Counted from the first letter of the stretch, positions 26,083-34,655 are shown. The stretch: DNA of 64,000 nucleotides from Chitinophaga eiseniae (GCF_900167135.1 NZ_FUWZ01000007.1:225021-289020); one strand, 5' to 3'. Notes: generated by a model not told the origin, from the sequence alone. Made by a program: numbers and translations.

Positions 26083-26193
26083 TTATCTTTTTTTGCTTCT
26101 CATTTCCTTGCGTTCATCAAAGAAGTAAGCCAACAGTCTGTAGACCCAGATGCCAACGATAGCGTACAAAAAGTAAGTAAGGTAAATACTCAT
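26083..26193 (-). CDS. Small single-pass membrane protein, 36 aa
   Basis: Sequence starts MSIYLTYFLYAIVGIWVYRL and ends in a highly charged tail (DERKEMRSKKR). One hydrophobic helix (residues 3-25) followed by a basic cytosolic end is the classic small-membrane-protein layout. It ends 21 bp from palindromic element C. No promoter box was found, and the call rests on composition alone; antisense or chance open frame remains possible. Confidence 0.45.
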   Translation of the reverse strand: MSIYLTYFLYAIVGIWVYRLLAYFFDERKEMRSKKR

Positions 26194-26454
26194 AACATAA
26201 CATTTTCGGGTTAATCAATTTTTTGTCAGAACGATATTTTCAAAAAGGGTGCCAACTCGGGGTTCGTAACTTGGAAACAAAGATATATACAATAAATATC
26301 AAATAGTTATAAATCCATAAATAACTTTTTCACACTTTGTGAACATTTGACAGTAGTCATCTGTTGTAAAATTGATACTCAACGAGATACACTTTTTGTA
26401 GAATTTATCACACTGAAGTGGGATTTTAACCATTACTGACTGAAAACCGATATT
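26194..26454. other. AT-rich intergenic region
   Basis: 261 bp with no gene. The only structure seen is a hyphenated palindrome TTCACACTTTGTGAA at 26329-26343, a possible operator for the downstream small gene. Confidence 0.4.
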
Positions 26455-26661
26455 ATGAGAAAGATTGCCTGGGTAGCGCTGGGAGCAGGCATTTTCCTGG
26501 CTGCTGCCGCTTATATCACGGAAACCAATGACCTGCCGGGAGCAGTGGAGCTGCGAACGGGCGGCTTTGTTGGTTACATACTGATTATCAGTGCCATCGC
26601 CTGGTTTTTGCTGCGTCGCCTGTACGAGTGGGACAAAAAGGCGGAGGCGCCCCGGGCTTAA
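26455..26661 (+). CDS. Small two-helix membrane protein, 68 aa
   Basis: Unrecognised family. Two hydrophobic helices, at residues about 4-21 (IAWVALGAGIFLAAAAYI) and 38-54 (GFVGYILIISAIAWFLL), are joined by an acidic periplasmic loop. The C-terminal tail (RRLYEWDKKAEAPRA) is charged and probably cytosolic. A terminator follows immediately, so it is a monocistronic gene. It may be a lineage-specific envelope protein. Confidence 0.6.
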   Translation: MRKIAWVALGAGIFLAAAAYITETNDLPGAVELRTGGFVGYILIISAIAWFLLRRLYEWDKKAEAPRA

Positions 26662-26670
26662 AGAATACAG

Positions 26671-26697
26671 AACGCCGGATAGATATCCGGCGTTTTC
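26671..26697 (+). terminator. Terminator after the 68-aa gene
   Basis: Perfect 10-bp stem AACGCCGGAT (26671-26680) with ATCCGGCGTT (26685-26694), loop AGAT, and only a short T run. Confidence 0.65.
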
Positions 26698-26774
26698 CGT
26701 TCTGTTATTTATAAGGATTATGAAAAAACCCTGGTTTAGACAAACGAGGGCAGCTTACTGCGAAAAACTTGATG

Positions 26775-27158
26775 TCATTGTCCGAGATAAGGCCGTATGC
26801 CGGTCATGATCGCTTCTCCGTTGATCCCCGCTTTGGAAAGAAAAGAATTTGCGCCCGCTTTAAAGGCAGCCTGCCGCTCTTCGTCCTGGAACCTGTTGGA
26901 CACCACCACAATCGGAATATGCGGGTCCTGGCACCGTATCGCCGCAATCATCTCCAGCCCGGACATATGTGGCATCACCAGGTTGGTGAGCACGATGTCG
27001 GGATGTACCCTTTTAAGGTGCGCCAGGGCCGTCGGGGCATCTTCAAAAGTCTGTATGATGAAGCAGGTGGTTGTTATCTGCGGGATTATCCAATGCAGAA
27101 AAAAAGGATCGTCATCCACCCAGAGAATGTTATAGGGCTTACGCTGCCAGGTCACCAT
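26775..27158 (-). CDS. Single-domain receiver protein lacking the phospho-Asp
   Basis: 127-aa CheY-like receiver with no output domain. The acidic pocket (WVDDDPF, Asp15-17), a Ser at the switch position (VVVSNRF) and the conserved Lys109 (FLSKAG) are all kept. The phospho-acceptor position is Asn59 (VLTNLVMP) where Asp is expected; the codon is AAC on the minus strand. The protein is therefore probably a pseudo-receiver working by protein contact, not phosphorylation. The ATG at 27158 is used because the longer frame to 27248 has no receiver homology. A long structured leader (27225-27315) precedes it, and the XRE gene is divergent. Confidence 0.85.
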   Translation of the reverse strand: MVTWQRKPYNILWVDDDPFFLHWIIPQITTTCFIIQTFEDAPTALAHLKRVHPDIVLTNLVMPHMSGLEMIAAIRCQDPHIPIVVVSNRFQDEERQAAFKAGANSFLSKAGINGEAIMTGIRPYLGQ

Positions 27159-27224
27159 GGGATATTGATTTGGGTTAAGATACGCGCGGGAAACAAAAAG
27201 CGCGGAACTCTTACAGTGCTGCTC

Positions 27225-27315
27225 TAACCGCCAAGCCGAACACAGCAAAGAAGAGCCCGCGCACAGACGTCGCGGGCCTCACCTTCTATACCTGTGTTCT
27301 GGTGTTTGGCGGTTA
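27225..27315 (-). ncRNA. Structured RNA element in the leader of the receiver gene
   Basis: Three nested perfect stems: 27225-27234 with 27306-27315 (TAACCGCCAA type, 10 bp), 27238-27245 with 27292-27299 (GAACACAG, 8 bp) and 27255-27261 with 27271-27277 (GCCCGCG, 7 bp). It lies between the minus-strand -7 box at 27360-27367 and the receiver ATG. It could be a cis-acting leader, an sRNA or an attenuator. Strand is inferred from that promoter. Confidence 0.55.
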
Positions 27316-27359
27316 GAACAGGTTAAAAAGCGATGCCTCGTAATATTTTTTTGGGGAGG

Positions 27360-27367
27360 CAAAGATA
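27360..27367 (-). promoter_or_regulatory. -7 box TATCTTTG of the receiver gene
   Basis: CAAAGATA on the plus strand gives a perfect minus-strand TAnnTTTG; transcription would start near 27353, giving a leader of about 195 nt. Confidence 0.5.
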
Positions 27368-27390
27368 ACCGAATATAATATTTTTTTTCA

Positions 27391-27414
27391 ATTGACTTGA
27401 TATATCAAGTCAAT
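27391..27414. promoter_or_regulatory. 24-bp perfect palindrome, candidate XRE operator
   Basis: ATTGACTTGATA followed at once by its exact reverse complement. It lies 30 bp before the XRE ATG and 23 bp upstream of the divergent receiver -7 box, where one dimer could control both genes. Confidence 0.65.
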
Positions 27415-27444
27415 AATTTTATCCCTTTTTTCCAATTTGTGCGA

Positions 27445-27672
27445 ATGAATGGTGTCCGCAACGAAGAACTGTCCAAAAGATTTGGCGAAAGATTCCGGGA
27501 ACTACGCGAGGCAACAGGCCTCAGCACACGGGAATTTGCTGATACCGCCGGCATTGCCTATTCCCAGGTATGGACCATAGAGTCGGGGAAAGGCAATCCA
27601 ACACTGAGTACCATGGAAGCCATCGCGAAAGCACTCGGTACCGACATTTCCAAACTCCTGAAAGATTTATAA
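27445..27672 (+). CDS. Short XRE-family transcriptional regulator
   Basis: 75-aa DNA-binding protein made of little more than one helix-turn-helix: LRE..TGLSTREFADTAG, then YSQVWTIESGKGNPTLSTM as the recognition region and turn. The true start is the ATG at 27445; an upstream TTG at 27397 lies inside the palindrome and adds unrelated residues. The closely placed perfect palindrome strongly suggests autoregulation and control of the divergent pseudo-receiver gene. No toxin or phage genes are adjacent. Confidence 0.88.
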   Translation: MNGVRNEELSKRFGERFRELREATGLSTREFADTAGIAYSQVWTIESGKGNPTLSTMEAIAKALGTDISKLLKDL

Positions 27673-27782
27673 ATAGGATATTTCGCTCATGCGAGATGAC
27701 TGCCTGCGATTTTTTTACTTTTACTGAGTGACTGCCTGGCCGTTTTCTGCTTCCTTCCGCCCGGTTTTCCGCCGGATTTGCC

Positions 27783-27790
27783 TATCTTTG
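27783..27790 (+). promoter_or_regulatory. -7 box TATCTTTG before trhO
   Basis: Perfect TAnnTTTG; would give a leader of about 120 nt. No clear -33 box at the normal distance. Confidence 0.45.
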
Positions 27791-27841
27791 CGCTGCCTGG
27801 GGAAAAAACAGGCTTCATTGACCTACTTTTAAGACGAATCG

Positions 27842-27912
27842 ATCAACCACCTGGAAGGACCAGGGTATTGATTGAAATTTTGTTCACAAGGCAAGTGTCC
27901 GTAAAATTTCAA
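27842..27912 (+). promoter_or_regulatory. Two hairpins in the trhO leader
   Basis: First hairpin: ATCAA/TTGAT (27842-27846, 27868-27872) and CCTGG/CCAGG (27850-27854, 27860-27864). Second: TTGAAATTTT (27872-27881) with AAAATTTCAA (27903-27912), a perfect 10-bp stem ending 4 nt before the ATG, where it could hide the translation start. Confidence 0.4.
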
Positions 27913-27916
27913 ACAA

Positions 27917-28933
27917 ATGGTATTACACAACAGAGTCTCCGCCGATGAGCTCAGAAAACGGCTGGAGCTGGAAACATTTAAGCGCGTTACTATTTCCTTT
28001 TACCAGTACGCGAAAATCGAAGACCCGCAGGCTTTCCGCGATCAACTCTACGAATCCCTCTTCAAACTGGACGTTTTCGGACGTATCTACGTAGCCCACG
28101 AAGGTATCAACGCACAGATCAGCGTGCCGGAGCATCATGTGGATGCTTTCCGCAGCACCCTCTATGCCATCGGGTTTCTGAACGGCATCCGCCTGAACGT
28201 GGCGGTGGATGATGACGGCAAATCTTTCTTTGTACTGAAGATCAAAGTGCGGGAAAAAATCGTGGCCGACGGCATCGACGATCCCACTTTCGATATGGCC
28301 AACCGCGGTAAGTACGTGGACGCCCAGGGGTTTAATGAGCTGACCAACGATCCGGAAACGGTGATCGTGGACATGCGCAACCACTACGAATACGAAGTCG
28401 GACATTTTGACGGCGCCATTGAAGTGCCTTCGGACACTTTCAGGGACCAGCTGCCCATGGCGGTAGACATGCTGAAAGATCAGAAAGACAAAAACATCAT
28501 CATGTACTGCACCGGGGGAATCCGCTGTGAGAAGGCATCTGCCTACATGTTGCACCACGGGTTCAAAAATGTTTTTCATCTGGAAGGCGGCATAATCGAA
28601 TACACCAACAAAGCCCGTCAGCAAAATCTCCCCATCAAGTTCAAAGGCAAAAACTTCGTGTTCGATGATCGTCTGGGAGAGAGGATAAGTGAGGATATTA
28701 TTAGCCAGTGTCATCAATGTGGGGAACCCTGTGACACACATACGAACTGTTTAAATGACGGCTGTCACCTTTTGTTCATCCAGTGCGAAGCCTGCGCCCA
28801 AAAATACGATGGCTGCTGCAGCGACGCCTGCAAAGAAGTGCATGCGTTGCCGGAAGAAGAAAAAGCTGTCCTGCGCAAAGGAGTGGACAAAGGGCTTATG
28901 TTCAATAAATCCCGCAGGAAAAGAATAAAATAA
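27917..28933 (+). CDS. trhO: tRNA uridine(34) hydroxylase, rhodanese-like TrhO
   Basis: 338-aa cytosolic enzyme of the UPF0176/YceA family that makes 5-hydroxyuridine at the wobble position of tRNA using oxygen. The N-terminal domain has YVAHEGINAQISV, the rhodanese domain carries the active Cys in IIMYCTGGIRCEKA, and the C-terminal part is Cys-rich (CHQCGEPCDTHTNC and further pairs), as in the longer family members. The ATG at 27917 follows a structured leader. Alone in its transcription unit, with a terminator downstream. Confidence 0.94.
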   Translation: MVLHNRVSADELRKRLELETFKRVTISFYQYAKIEDPQAFRDQLYESLFKLDVFGRIYVAHEGINAQISVPEHHVDAFRSTLYAIGFLNGIRLNVAVDDDGKSFFVLKIKVREKIVADGIDDPTFDMANRGKYVDAQGFNELTNDPETVIVDMRNHYEYEVGHFDGAIEVPSDTFRDQLPMAVDMLKDQKDKNIIMYCTGGIRCEKASAYMLHHGFKNVFHLEGGIIEYTNKARQQNLPIKFKGKNFVFDDRLGERISEDIISQCHQCGEPCDTHTNCLNDGCHLLFIQCEACAQKYDGCCSDACKEVHALPEEEKAVLRKGVDKGLMFNKSRRKRIK

Positions 28934-28971
28934 AAAAAACCGCCCCGCGTGGTTTCCTCTCAGCAGGGCGG
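28932..28971 (-). terminator. Terminator candidate for the efflux operon
   Basis: CCGCCC (28940-28945) pairs with GGGCGG (28966-28971). The A-run at 28932-28939 reads as a T-run on the minus strand, so it would stop transcripts coming from the RND pump gene. Confidence 0.5.
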
Positions 28972-28998
28972 AGTAGATATAATTACAAAATCAGTGTG

Positions 28999-29026
28999 GG
29001 CCGGACCGTCGTCCGGCCTTTCCTTT
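28999..29026 (+). terminator. Terminator after trhO
   Basis: GGCCGGAC (28999-29006) and GTCCGGCC (29011-29018) form a perfect 8-bp stem with a CGTC loop, followed by a T-rich tract. Confidence 0.75.
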
Positions 29027-29106
29027 TTCATAACCATTCTATCAACCTATATGCGAACTAAAAATTGATCTTCTCCCGGCGTCCGCCGGAAGGCGATATC
29101 ATAAGT

Positions 29107-32100
29107 TTACATGTCAGCAGTTTTGCTTCGGTATGCCCGGTAAAATATAATCGGGAATACCAGTAATGTCAGCACCGTGGCAGTGATCAGGCCCCCAATC
29201 ACAACAATCGCCAGCGGTTTCTGTGTTTCTGAACCAATACCGTGTGACAGCGCCGCGGGCACAAGGCCTATCGCTGCCATCAGCGCGGTCATAACCACCG
29301 GCCGGATACGGCTCTGCACTCCCAGTTTGATCGCATCATTCAGATGGAGTTTCGCCTGCAGGTTCTTATGAAATACCGAAATCAGGATCACCCCATTCTG
29401 TATACAGATACCAAACAGGGCAATGAAACCCACACCGGCTGAAATGCCGAAGTTCATACCTGTAACGTGCAAAGCGAGAATACCCCCTATTAGTGCGAAA
29501 GGAACATTCATTAAAACCAGCCCTGCATCCTTCACATTGCCCAGCATAATAAACAGCACGAGGAAAATAGCGACGAGGCTGATCGGCACTACCTGTCCCA
29601 ATCGCTGCGTGGCGCGTACCTGGTTTTCGAACTCGCCGGTCCAGCCTACACTGTAGCCTTTGGGCAGTTTGATGGCCTTGTTCACTTTCTGCTGCGCTTC
29701 GCTGATGGTGGAACCGAGGTCACGGTCACGCACGGAAAACTTCACGCCAATGAAACGTTTGTTGAGATCGCGGTAAATAAACGCAGGGCCGGTGATGGTG
29801 GTGATCTCCGCAATTTCTTTCAGCGGCACTTTGTTGTTATTGATGGTAGGCACCATCAGGTTGGCCAGGTCTTCCTCGTTCTTGCGGTAGTTGGCGTCAT
29901 AACGGATACGGATATCGAATTTTTTCTCGCCCTCATATAACTGCGTGGCCGTCTTACCGCCGATGGCCATTTCTATCACCGCCTGTGCGTCGCCGGTAGA
30001 TACGCCATACTGGGCCATTTTGTTGTCGTCGAGGTTAATGCTCATCTCCGGCTGACCGATATTGCGGATCACGCCGAGGTCCTTGATACCCTGTACCGTT
30101 TTCAGCTGGGCGATCACTTTCTGCGACAAGGATTCCAGTTCGGCCAGATCGGAGCCGTATATTTTCACTCCGTTGGCGGCCTTAAAGCCGGCCACAGCTT
30201 CGGATACGTTGTCGCTGATAGGCTGGGAGAAGTTGAGGATAATACCGGGATATTTTTTCAGCCGGCCCTCCATCTGCGATATCAGTTCATCCTGCGTGAT
30301 CTTGCGTTTCCATTCATCTTTAGGCTGAAGGTCCACCTGGTACTGTATAAAGTAAAATCCATTAGGGTCTGTGCCGTCATTGGAGCGGCCTACCTGTGAC
30401 AATACCCGTTTCACTTCCGGAAAGCCGCCAAGGTCTTCCCGGATGCTGTGCGCCATGCGGGTGCTTTCGGTGAGCGACATGCTCATAGGCAGCTCGGTAG
30501 TTACCCAGAGCGAGCCTTCATTGAGCTGCGGCAGGAACTCTGTGCCCAGGAATTTGGCCGACAGGAAAGTCAACGCCATAAAAGCGAAGGCGCAGAGAAG
30601 GCTCAGGCGTTTGTTCCGGTAGGTCCAGTTAAAGCCGCTGGTCACGATGCGGTCGAAGAAGTTGACCACAAAATTGTTTTTCTCCTTTACATTTTTGTTG
30701 AGCAGGATAGAACAGAGTACCGGCACCAGTGTCAGGGTAAACAGCAGGGCGCCCATCAGCGCGAAGCCCAGCGTCCAGGCGAGGGGCGAGAACATTTTCC
30801 CTTCTACCTTCTGGAAGGAGAAGATGGGTATCAGCGAGATAATGATGATCAGTTTGGAGAAGAAGATGGCTTTGGCCAGGTCGCCGCCGGTTTGTTTGAT
30901 CCATCCCAGTTTGGCCATCTTGTTGAACCGCTCCATGCCGTATTTATGCGCCTTGTGGTCCAGCATCACAAAGATGCCTTCCACCATCACTACGGCGCCG
31001 TCTATGATGATGCCGAAGTCGATAGCGCCCATGGACAGCAGGTTGGCGCTCATGCCTTTAATACGCAGGCACATGAAGGCAAACAGCAATGCCAGCGGGA
31101 TGATGATAGACACGATCACCGTGGTGCGCCAGTCGGCCATGAAGATGAACACGATCACGGTCACAAAAATGATCCCTTCCGCGAGGTTATGCATCACGGT
31201 ATGGGTACAGAAGGCCATCAGGTTGTCACGGTCGTAGAAAGTCTCCATTTTAATGTCGTCGGGCAGCACGGTTTCGTTGAGCTCTTTCAGTTTATCTTTC
31301 AGGCGGTGCAGCACTTCGGAAGGGTTTTCGCCTTTGCGCATCACCACAATGCCTTCCACGAGGTCGTCGGCTTTGTCGAGGCCTACCTGTCCTACGCGCG
31401 GGGCGGAAGACTCGTGTACGTTGGCCAGGTCTTTTACCAGCAGGGGCACGCCGTTGATGTTCTGTACGATGATATTTTCAATATCGGAGATGCTGTTGAG
31501 CAGACCGATGCCGCGTACCACGTAGGCCTGTCCGTTTTTCTCGATCACGTCGCCGCCTACGTTGACGTTACTTTTGGTAACGACCTGGTACAGTTCCAGC
31601 GGGGTGATGTCGTATTTGGCGAGGCGCACGGGGTCGGCGGAGATCTCGTAGATTTTTTCCTGTCCGCCGAAAGCCACTACGTCGGCTACGCCGGGCACGC
31701 TGCGGATCTGCCGGTCTATGACCCAGTTCTGCCAGGTGAGCAGGTCGCGGGAGTCGCGTTTGTCACTTTTGAGATAATAGCGGAAGATTTCCCCGGTAGG
31801 GCCGTAGGGCGGCTGTACTTCCGGTTCTGCGCCTTCGGGCAGGTTAATGCCTGCCAGCATATTATTAACCTGTTGTCGCGCAAAGAAATCTTCCACATCA
31901 TCTTCAAAAATGATTTTTACAACGGAAAGCCCGAACATGGTGACAGAACGGACGCTGGTTTTGCGTTGTACGGCGTTCATCGATACTTCTATGGGCAGGG
32001 TCACAAAACGCTCCACTTCCTGGGCGCTGCGGCCATTCCATTTTGTAACGATAACGATCTGTGTATTGGTAACGTCGGGAAACGCTTCGATGGGCGTATG

Positions 32101-32205
32101 CAGGAAGGAAAACACGCCTGCTATGATCAGCACCACCACGCCGATAAAAACAAAGAGTTTGTTTTTAAGCGAAAAAGCGACAATATTTCTGATGAATTTA
32201 TTCAT
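29107..32205 (-). CDS. CzcA-type heavy-metal efflux RND pump
   Basis: 1032-aa inner-membrane proton-driven pump of the HME-RND class, the engine of a tripartite exporter. It has twelve predicted helices and two large periplasmic loops. The HME signature DFGIIIDGAVVMVEG near residues 395-410 is the CzcA/CnrA style with the Asp pair, not the CusA style, which favours Zn/Co/Cd/Ni over Cu/Ag; this is an inference from the motif. VEG replaces the usual VEN. It is the last gene of a TolC-adaptor-pump operon (40 bp after the adaptor) that lies next to a matching two-component system. Confidence 0.92.
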   Translation of the reverse strand: MNKFIRNIVAFSLKNKLFVFIGVVVLIIAGVFSFLHTPIEAFPDVTNTQIVIVTKWNGRSAQEVERFVTLPIEVSMNAVQRKTSVRSVTMFGLSVVKIIFEDDVEDFFARQQVNNMLAGINLPEGAEPEVQPPYGPTGEIFRYYLKSDKRDSRDLLTWQNWVIDRQIRSVPGVADVVAFGGQEKIYEISADPVRLAKYDITPLELYQVVTKSNVNVGGDVIEKNGQAYVVRGIGLLNSISDIENIIVQNINGVPLLVKDLANVHESSAPRVGQVGLDKADDLVEGIVVMRKGENPSEVLHRLKDKLKELNETVLPDDIKMETFYDRDNLMAFCTHTVMHNLAEGIIFVTVIVFIFMADWRTTVIVSIIIPLALLFAFMCLRIKGMSANLLSMGAIDFGIIIDGAVVMVEGIFVMLDHKAHKYGMERFNKMAKLGWIKQTGGDLAKAIFFSKLIIIISLIPIFSFQKVEGKMFSPLAWTLGFALMGALLFTLTLVPVLCSILLNKNVKEKNNFVVNFFDRIVTSGFNWTYRNKRLSLLCAFAFMALTFLSAKFLGTEFLPQLNEGSLWVTTELPMSMSLTESTRMAHSIREDLGGFPEVKRVLSQVGRSNDGTDPNGFYFIQYQVDLQPKDEWKRKITQDELISQMEGRLKKYPGIILNFSQPISDNVSEAVAGFKAANGVKIYGSDLAELESLSQKVIAQLKTVQGIKDLGVIRNIGQPEMSINLDDNKMAQYGVSTGDAQAVIEMAIGGKTATQLYEGEKKFDIRIRYDANYRKNEEDLANLMVPTINNNKVPLKEIAEITTITGPAFIYRDLNKRFIGVKFSVRDRDLGSTISEAQQKVNKAIKLPKGYSVGWTGEFENQVRATQRLGQVVPISLVAIFLVLFIMLGNVKDAGLVLMNVPFALIGGILALHVTGMNFGISAGVGFIALFGICIQNGVILISVFHKNLQAKLHLNDAIKLGVQSRIRPVVMTALMAAIGLVPAALSHGIGSETQKPLAIVVIGGLITATVLTLLVFPIIFYRAYRSKTADM

Positions 32206-32244
32206 AATTCCTCTTCTTTAGAATAGCCGGGCTGGTACTGCGTC

Positions 32245-33336
32245 TTAGTCTTTCAGCGCGTCGTAAATCAGCAGCTGGTTTTTGGAAATCACTTTTTCGT
32301 TGGCCTGCAGGCCGCTGTTCAGGTAGGTCTGATCGCCGGATGTTTTGGCCACTTCCACCTGCCGTACAGCGATGTTGAATTTGTCTTTAAATACCAGCAC
32401 ATAGTTCTTGCTGTTGTCAAAGATGATAGCGGCGGAGGGCACGGCGATTTTTTCTTCCTGGTCGGTGTATTTCACATACACGGTGGCAAACATTTCCGGC
32501 TTGAGCAACATGTTTTTGTTGTCTATCCGGATACGTACCTGCATGGTTTTGGTAGCGGGGTCGAGGAAGTTGTATATCTTGTCTATCTTGCCATGGAAGG
32601 GCTGATCGGGGTAACTCACGGTCACAATGTCTGCTTCATAGCCTTCCTTTATTTTCGCGATATCGGTTTCAAACACGTTGGCCATCACCCATACGTCGTC
32701 CAGCTCGGAGATGGTGAAGATATTGGCGCTGTTGTCTGTACGGATCTCCATGTTGTTATTGATGTTTTTTTCAATAATATAACCGGAGATGGGGGCGGTA
32801 ACGAGATAGGTAGCGCCTTTACCTTTACGGTATATTTTAAAGAGATCGTTGAGGCGGTTGATCTCTGCATCGTTTTTTTGTACTTCGCCTCTCGCGTTCA
32901 CCACATCTTTTTCGGTGCTCAGGCGGCTGTCATACAGGTCCTGTGCCACTTTCAGGTTTTTCTCGGCTACGCCGCGGTCGGAGCGGGCCTGTGCCAGCTG
33001 CTTTTCGTAGTCGGCGATTTCGGCGCTGTGTATCACGGCGAGCACCTGGCCTTTCTGTACATAGTCGCCCAGCTGCACTTTGATATCTTCCACATAGCCG
33101 CTCACCAGGGGATATACTTTCAGCACTTTTCCGCCGTTGGGGGCCACTTTACCGGAGAGCCGCACTTCGTTCATCACCGGTACCCGCTGTGCGGTATCGA
33201 TGCGGATATTTTTTAACATGGTATCGCTGAGCACAAAGGTGCTTTTCTCGGAATCTTCTGCCTGCGTGTGTTTGCATCCACTCCAGATAACTGCTGCCAG
33301 CAGCGAAAAGCCAACGATTAATATAGGCTGTTTCAT
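32245..33336 (-). CDS. RND efflux periplasmic adaptor (CzcB-type lipoprotein)
   Basis: 363-aa membrane-fusion protein linking the CzcA-type pump to TolC. The start is the ATG at 33336, giving MKQPILIVGF and a lipobox ending in SGC; a longer frame would overlap the TolC gene. The barrel-sandwich/lipoyl half (VSGYVEDIKVQLGDYVQKGQVL), a coiled-coil hairpin (YEKQLAQARSDRGVAEKN) and the second half (VTAPISGYIIEKNI) are all visible, then beta-barrel and C-terminal domains. Only 4 bp separate it from the TolC gene. Confidence 0.92.
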   Translation of the reverse strand: MKQPILIVGFSLLAAVIWSGCKHTQAEDSEKSTFVLSDTMLKNIRIDTAQRVPVMNEVRLSGKVAPNGGKVLKVYPLVSGYVEDIKVQLGDYVQKGQVLAVIHSAEIADYEKQLAQARSDRGVAEKNLKVAQDLYDSRLSTEKDVVNARGEVQKNDAEINRLNDLFKIYRKGKGATYLVTAPISGYIIEKNINNNMEIRTDNSANIFTISELDDVWVMANVFETDIAKIKEGYEADIVTVSYPDQPFHGKIDKIYNFLDPATKTMQVRIRIDNKNMLLKPEMFATVYVKYTDQEEKIAVPSAAIIFDNSKNYVLVFKDKFNIAVRQVEVAKTSGDQTYLNSGLQANEKVISKNQLLIYDALKD

Positions 33337-33340
33337 GCGC

Positions 33341-34633
33341 TTAGTTTTTAAATAATTCTTGTCCTGTGGCGTAATTAAGTTCTTCATATGCGTTTACCCG
33401 GTTGGATAAAAACTTGTTGATGTTTTTGGCGTTGTCGCTATAACTGTTGAAATAATCGATGAATTGCAGCAGGGAGATGTTGCCTTTGCTGAAGTTTTTG
33501 GCGACTTCGGAGATGAGGGTGTCAAACTCGTTCTGGAACTGGTGCAGGTCGAAGCTTTTGTAACGCTTTTCCAGTGTTACGATGCGCTGATAGGCGTTGA
33601 GCACTTCCGTCTGCGCTACGGATTGTTGTTGCTGCAGTTGCTGCTGACCGGCGCCGATCTGGAGCTGTGCTGCGCGGATATTGCCCTGGTTGCGGTTCCA
33701 CAGCGGAAGATCGATACCGAGGGTGAGACCGACGAAGTTGTTAATGTAACTGCCTTTTTTATCATAGGTGGCGCCTACGTGGAGGTCCGGCACGGCCATG
33801 GCTTTCTGCAGGCGGTAGTTCAGTTCCGCTGTCTGGTATTGGGTAGCGGCGATGCGTACATCCGGGCGGTTTACTGCCACGCTGTCCATTAATGCTGACA
33901 ATTCTATATGATCGAGCCGGTAGGCAGCCAGGTCTGCGGGTGCTACCACGGCTTCATAGAAATCCTGGCTGTGCAACAGCTGCTGAAGGTTTTTCTGGGC
34001 TTCCAGTTCTTCCTGTTTCAGGTCGGCATAATCGTTTTCGATGCCTACCTGCAAAGCCTGTAAACGTACCAGGTCGGAATGCGCCACACTGCCCTTTTTA
34101 TCGGCAGTCACATAGGCGTCTACGATACGTTGCAGGTTTTCCAGCTGTTCTTTGAGCACTTTACCGGTTTGGCGCCGATAGTACAAGGTGTAGAAATTCT
34201 CGCGCAGTTGCAGGCGGAGCGTGCGTACCAGTTCGTCGAAGGTGGCCTCGTTCATTTTGGTGGCGGTAGCCGCCAGTTGTACATTTTTATTGCGTTTGCC
34301 GGCCAGCTGTATCAGCTGATCGATGGTGTACTGTGTTTCCCCTTCTGCGCCCACTTTAAAAGGCTGGAACTTGTCGGTGCTGCCGAAGCCGAGCACCGTG
34401 CTGAAGGAGGGATTATTCCACATTTTAGCCTGACGCACCAGTGCTTTGGAGGCGTCGATCTGATAACGTTGTGCTAACAGTACATAGTTTCTCACCAGGA
34501 AGGAGTCTTCAACGGCTTGCAAAGTAACCGTCCGGGTGGGAGTCTGGGCTGCTACAGGTCGGAAAAAGCCCAGGCTGGCAACGCATACTGATAATATCAG
34601 TCTCGTCTTGGTTCGCATAATGCCAATTTTCAT
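33341..34633 (-). CDS. TolC-family outer membrane efflux protein (CzcC-type)
   Basis: 430-aa outer-membrane channel with a signal peptide ending near VAAQ (residue 30) and two OEP-type repeat halves of long helices (LRLQLRENFYTLYYRR; VAQTEVLNAYQRIVTLEKRY). It is the first gene of the efflux operon. A second ATG five codons in (MRTKTR) is an equally good start. The upstream 100 bp hold ATTAAA repeats but no good TAnnTTTG box, as expected for an activator-dependent promoter. Confidence 0.9.
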   Translation of the reverse strand: MKIGIMRTKTRLILSVCVASLGFFRPVAAQTPTRTVTLQAVEDSFLVRNYVLLAQRYQIDASKALVRQAKMWNNPSFSTVLGFGSTDKFQPFKVGAEGETQYTIDQLIQLAGKRNKNVQLAATATKMNEATFDELVRTLRLQLRENFYTLYYRRQTGKVLKEQLENLQRIVDAYVTADKKGSVAHSDLVRLQALQVGIENDYADLKQEELEAQKNLQQLLHSQDFYEAVVAPADLAAYRLDHIELSALMDSVAVNRPDVRIAATQYQTAELNYRLQKAMAVPDLHVGATYDKKGSYINNFVGLTLGIDLPLWNRNQGNIRAAQLQIGAGQQQLQQQQSVAQTEVLNAYQRIVTLEKRYKSFDLHQFQNEFDTLISEVAKNFSKGNISLLQFIDYFNSYSDNAKNINKFLSNRVNAYEELNYATGQELFKN

Positions 34634-34655
34634 GACACAAAGCTCTTCAAGTGAT

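Noticed and set aside
26720..26809. 29-codon frame (MKKPWFRQ...) after the 68-aa gene
   Set aside because: Has an AAGGAT tract before its ATG but runs into the end of the receiver gene on the other strand and has no support.
27159..27248. 30-residue N-terminal extension of the receiver protein
   Set aside because: Receiver homology begins after the ATG at 27158 and the extension overlaps the structured leader.
30448..32226. 592-aa open frame antisense to the RND pump gene
   Set aside because: Low-complexity His/Gln/Gly composition typical of an antisense shadow; the pump is certain on the minus strand.
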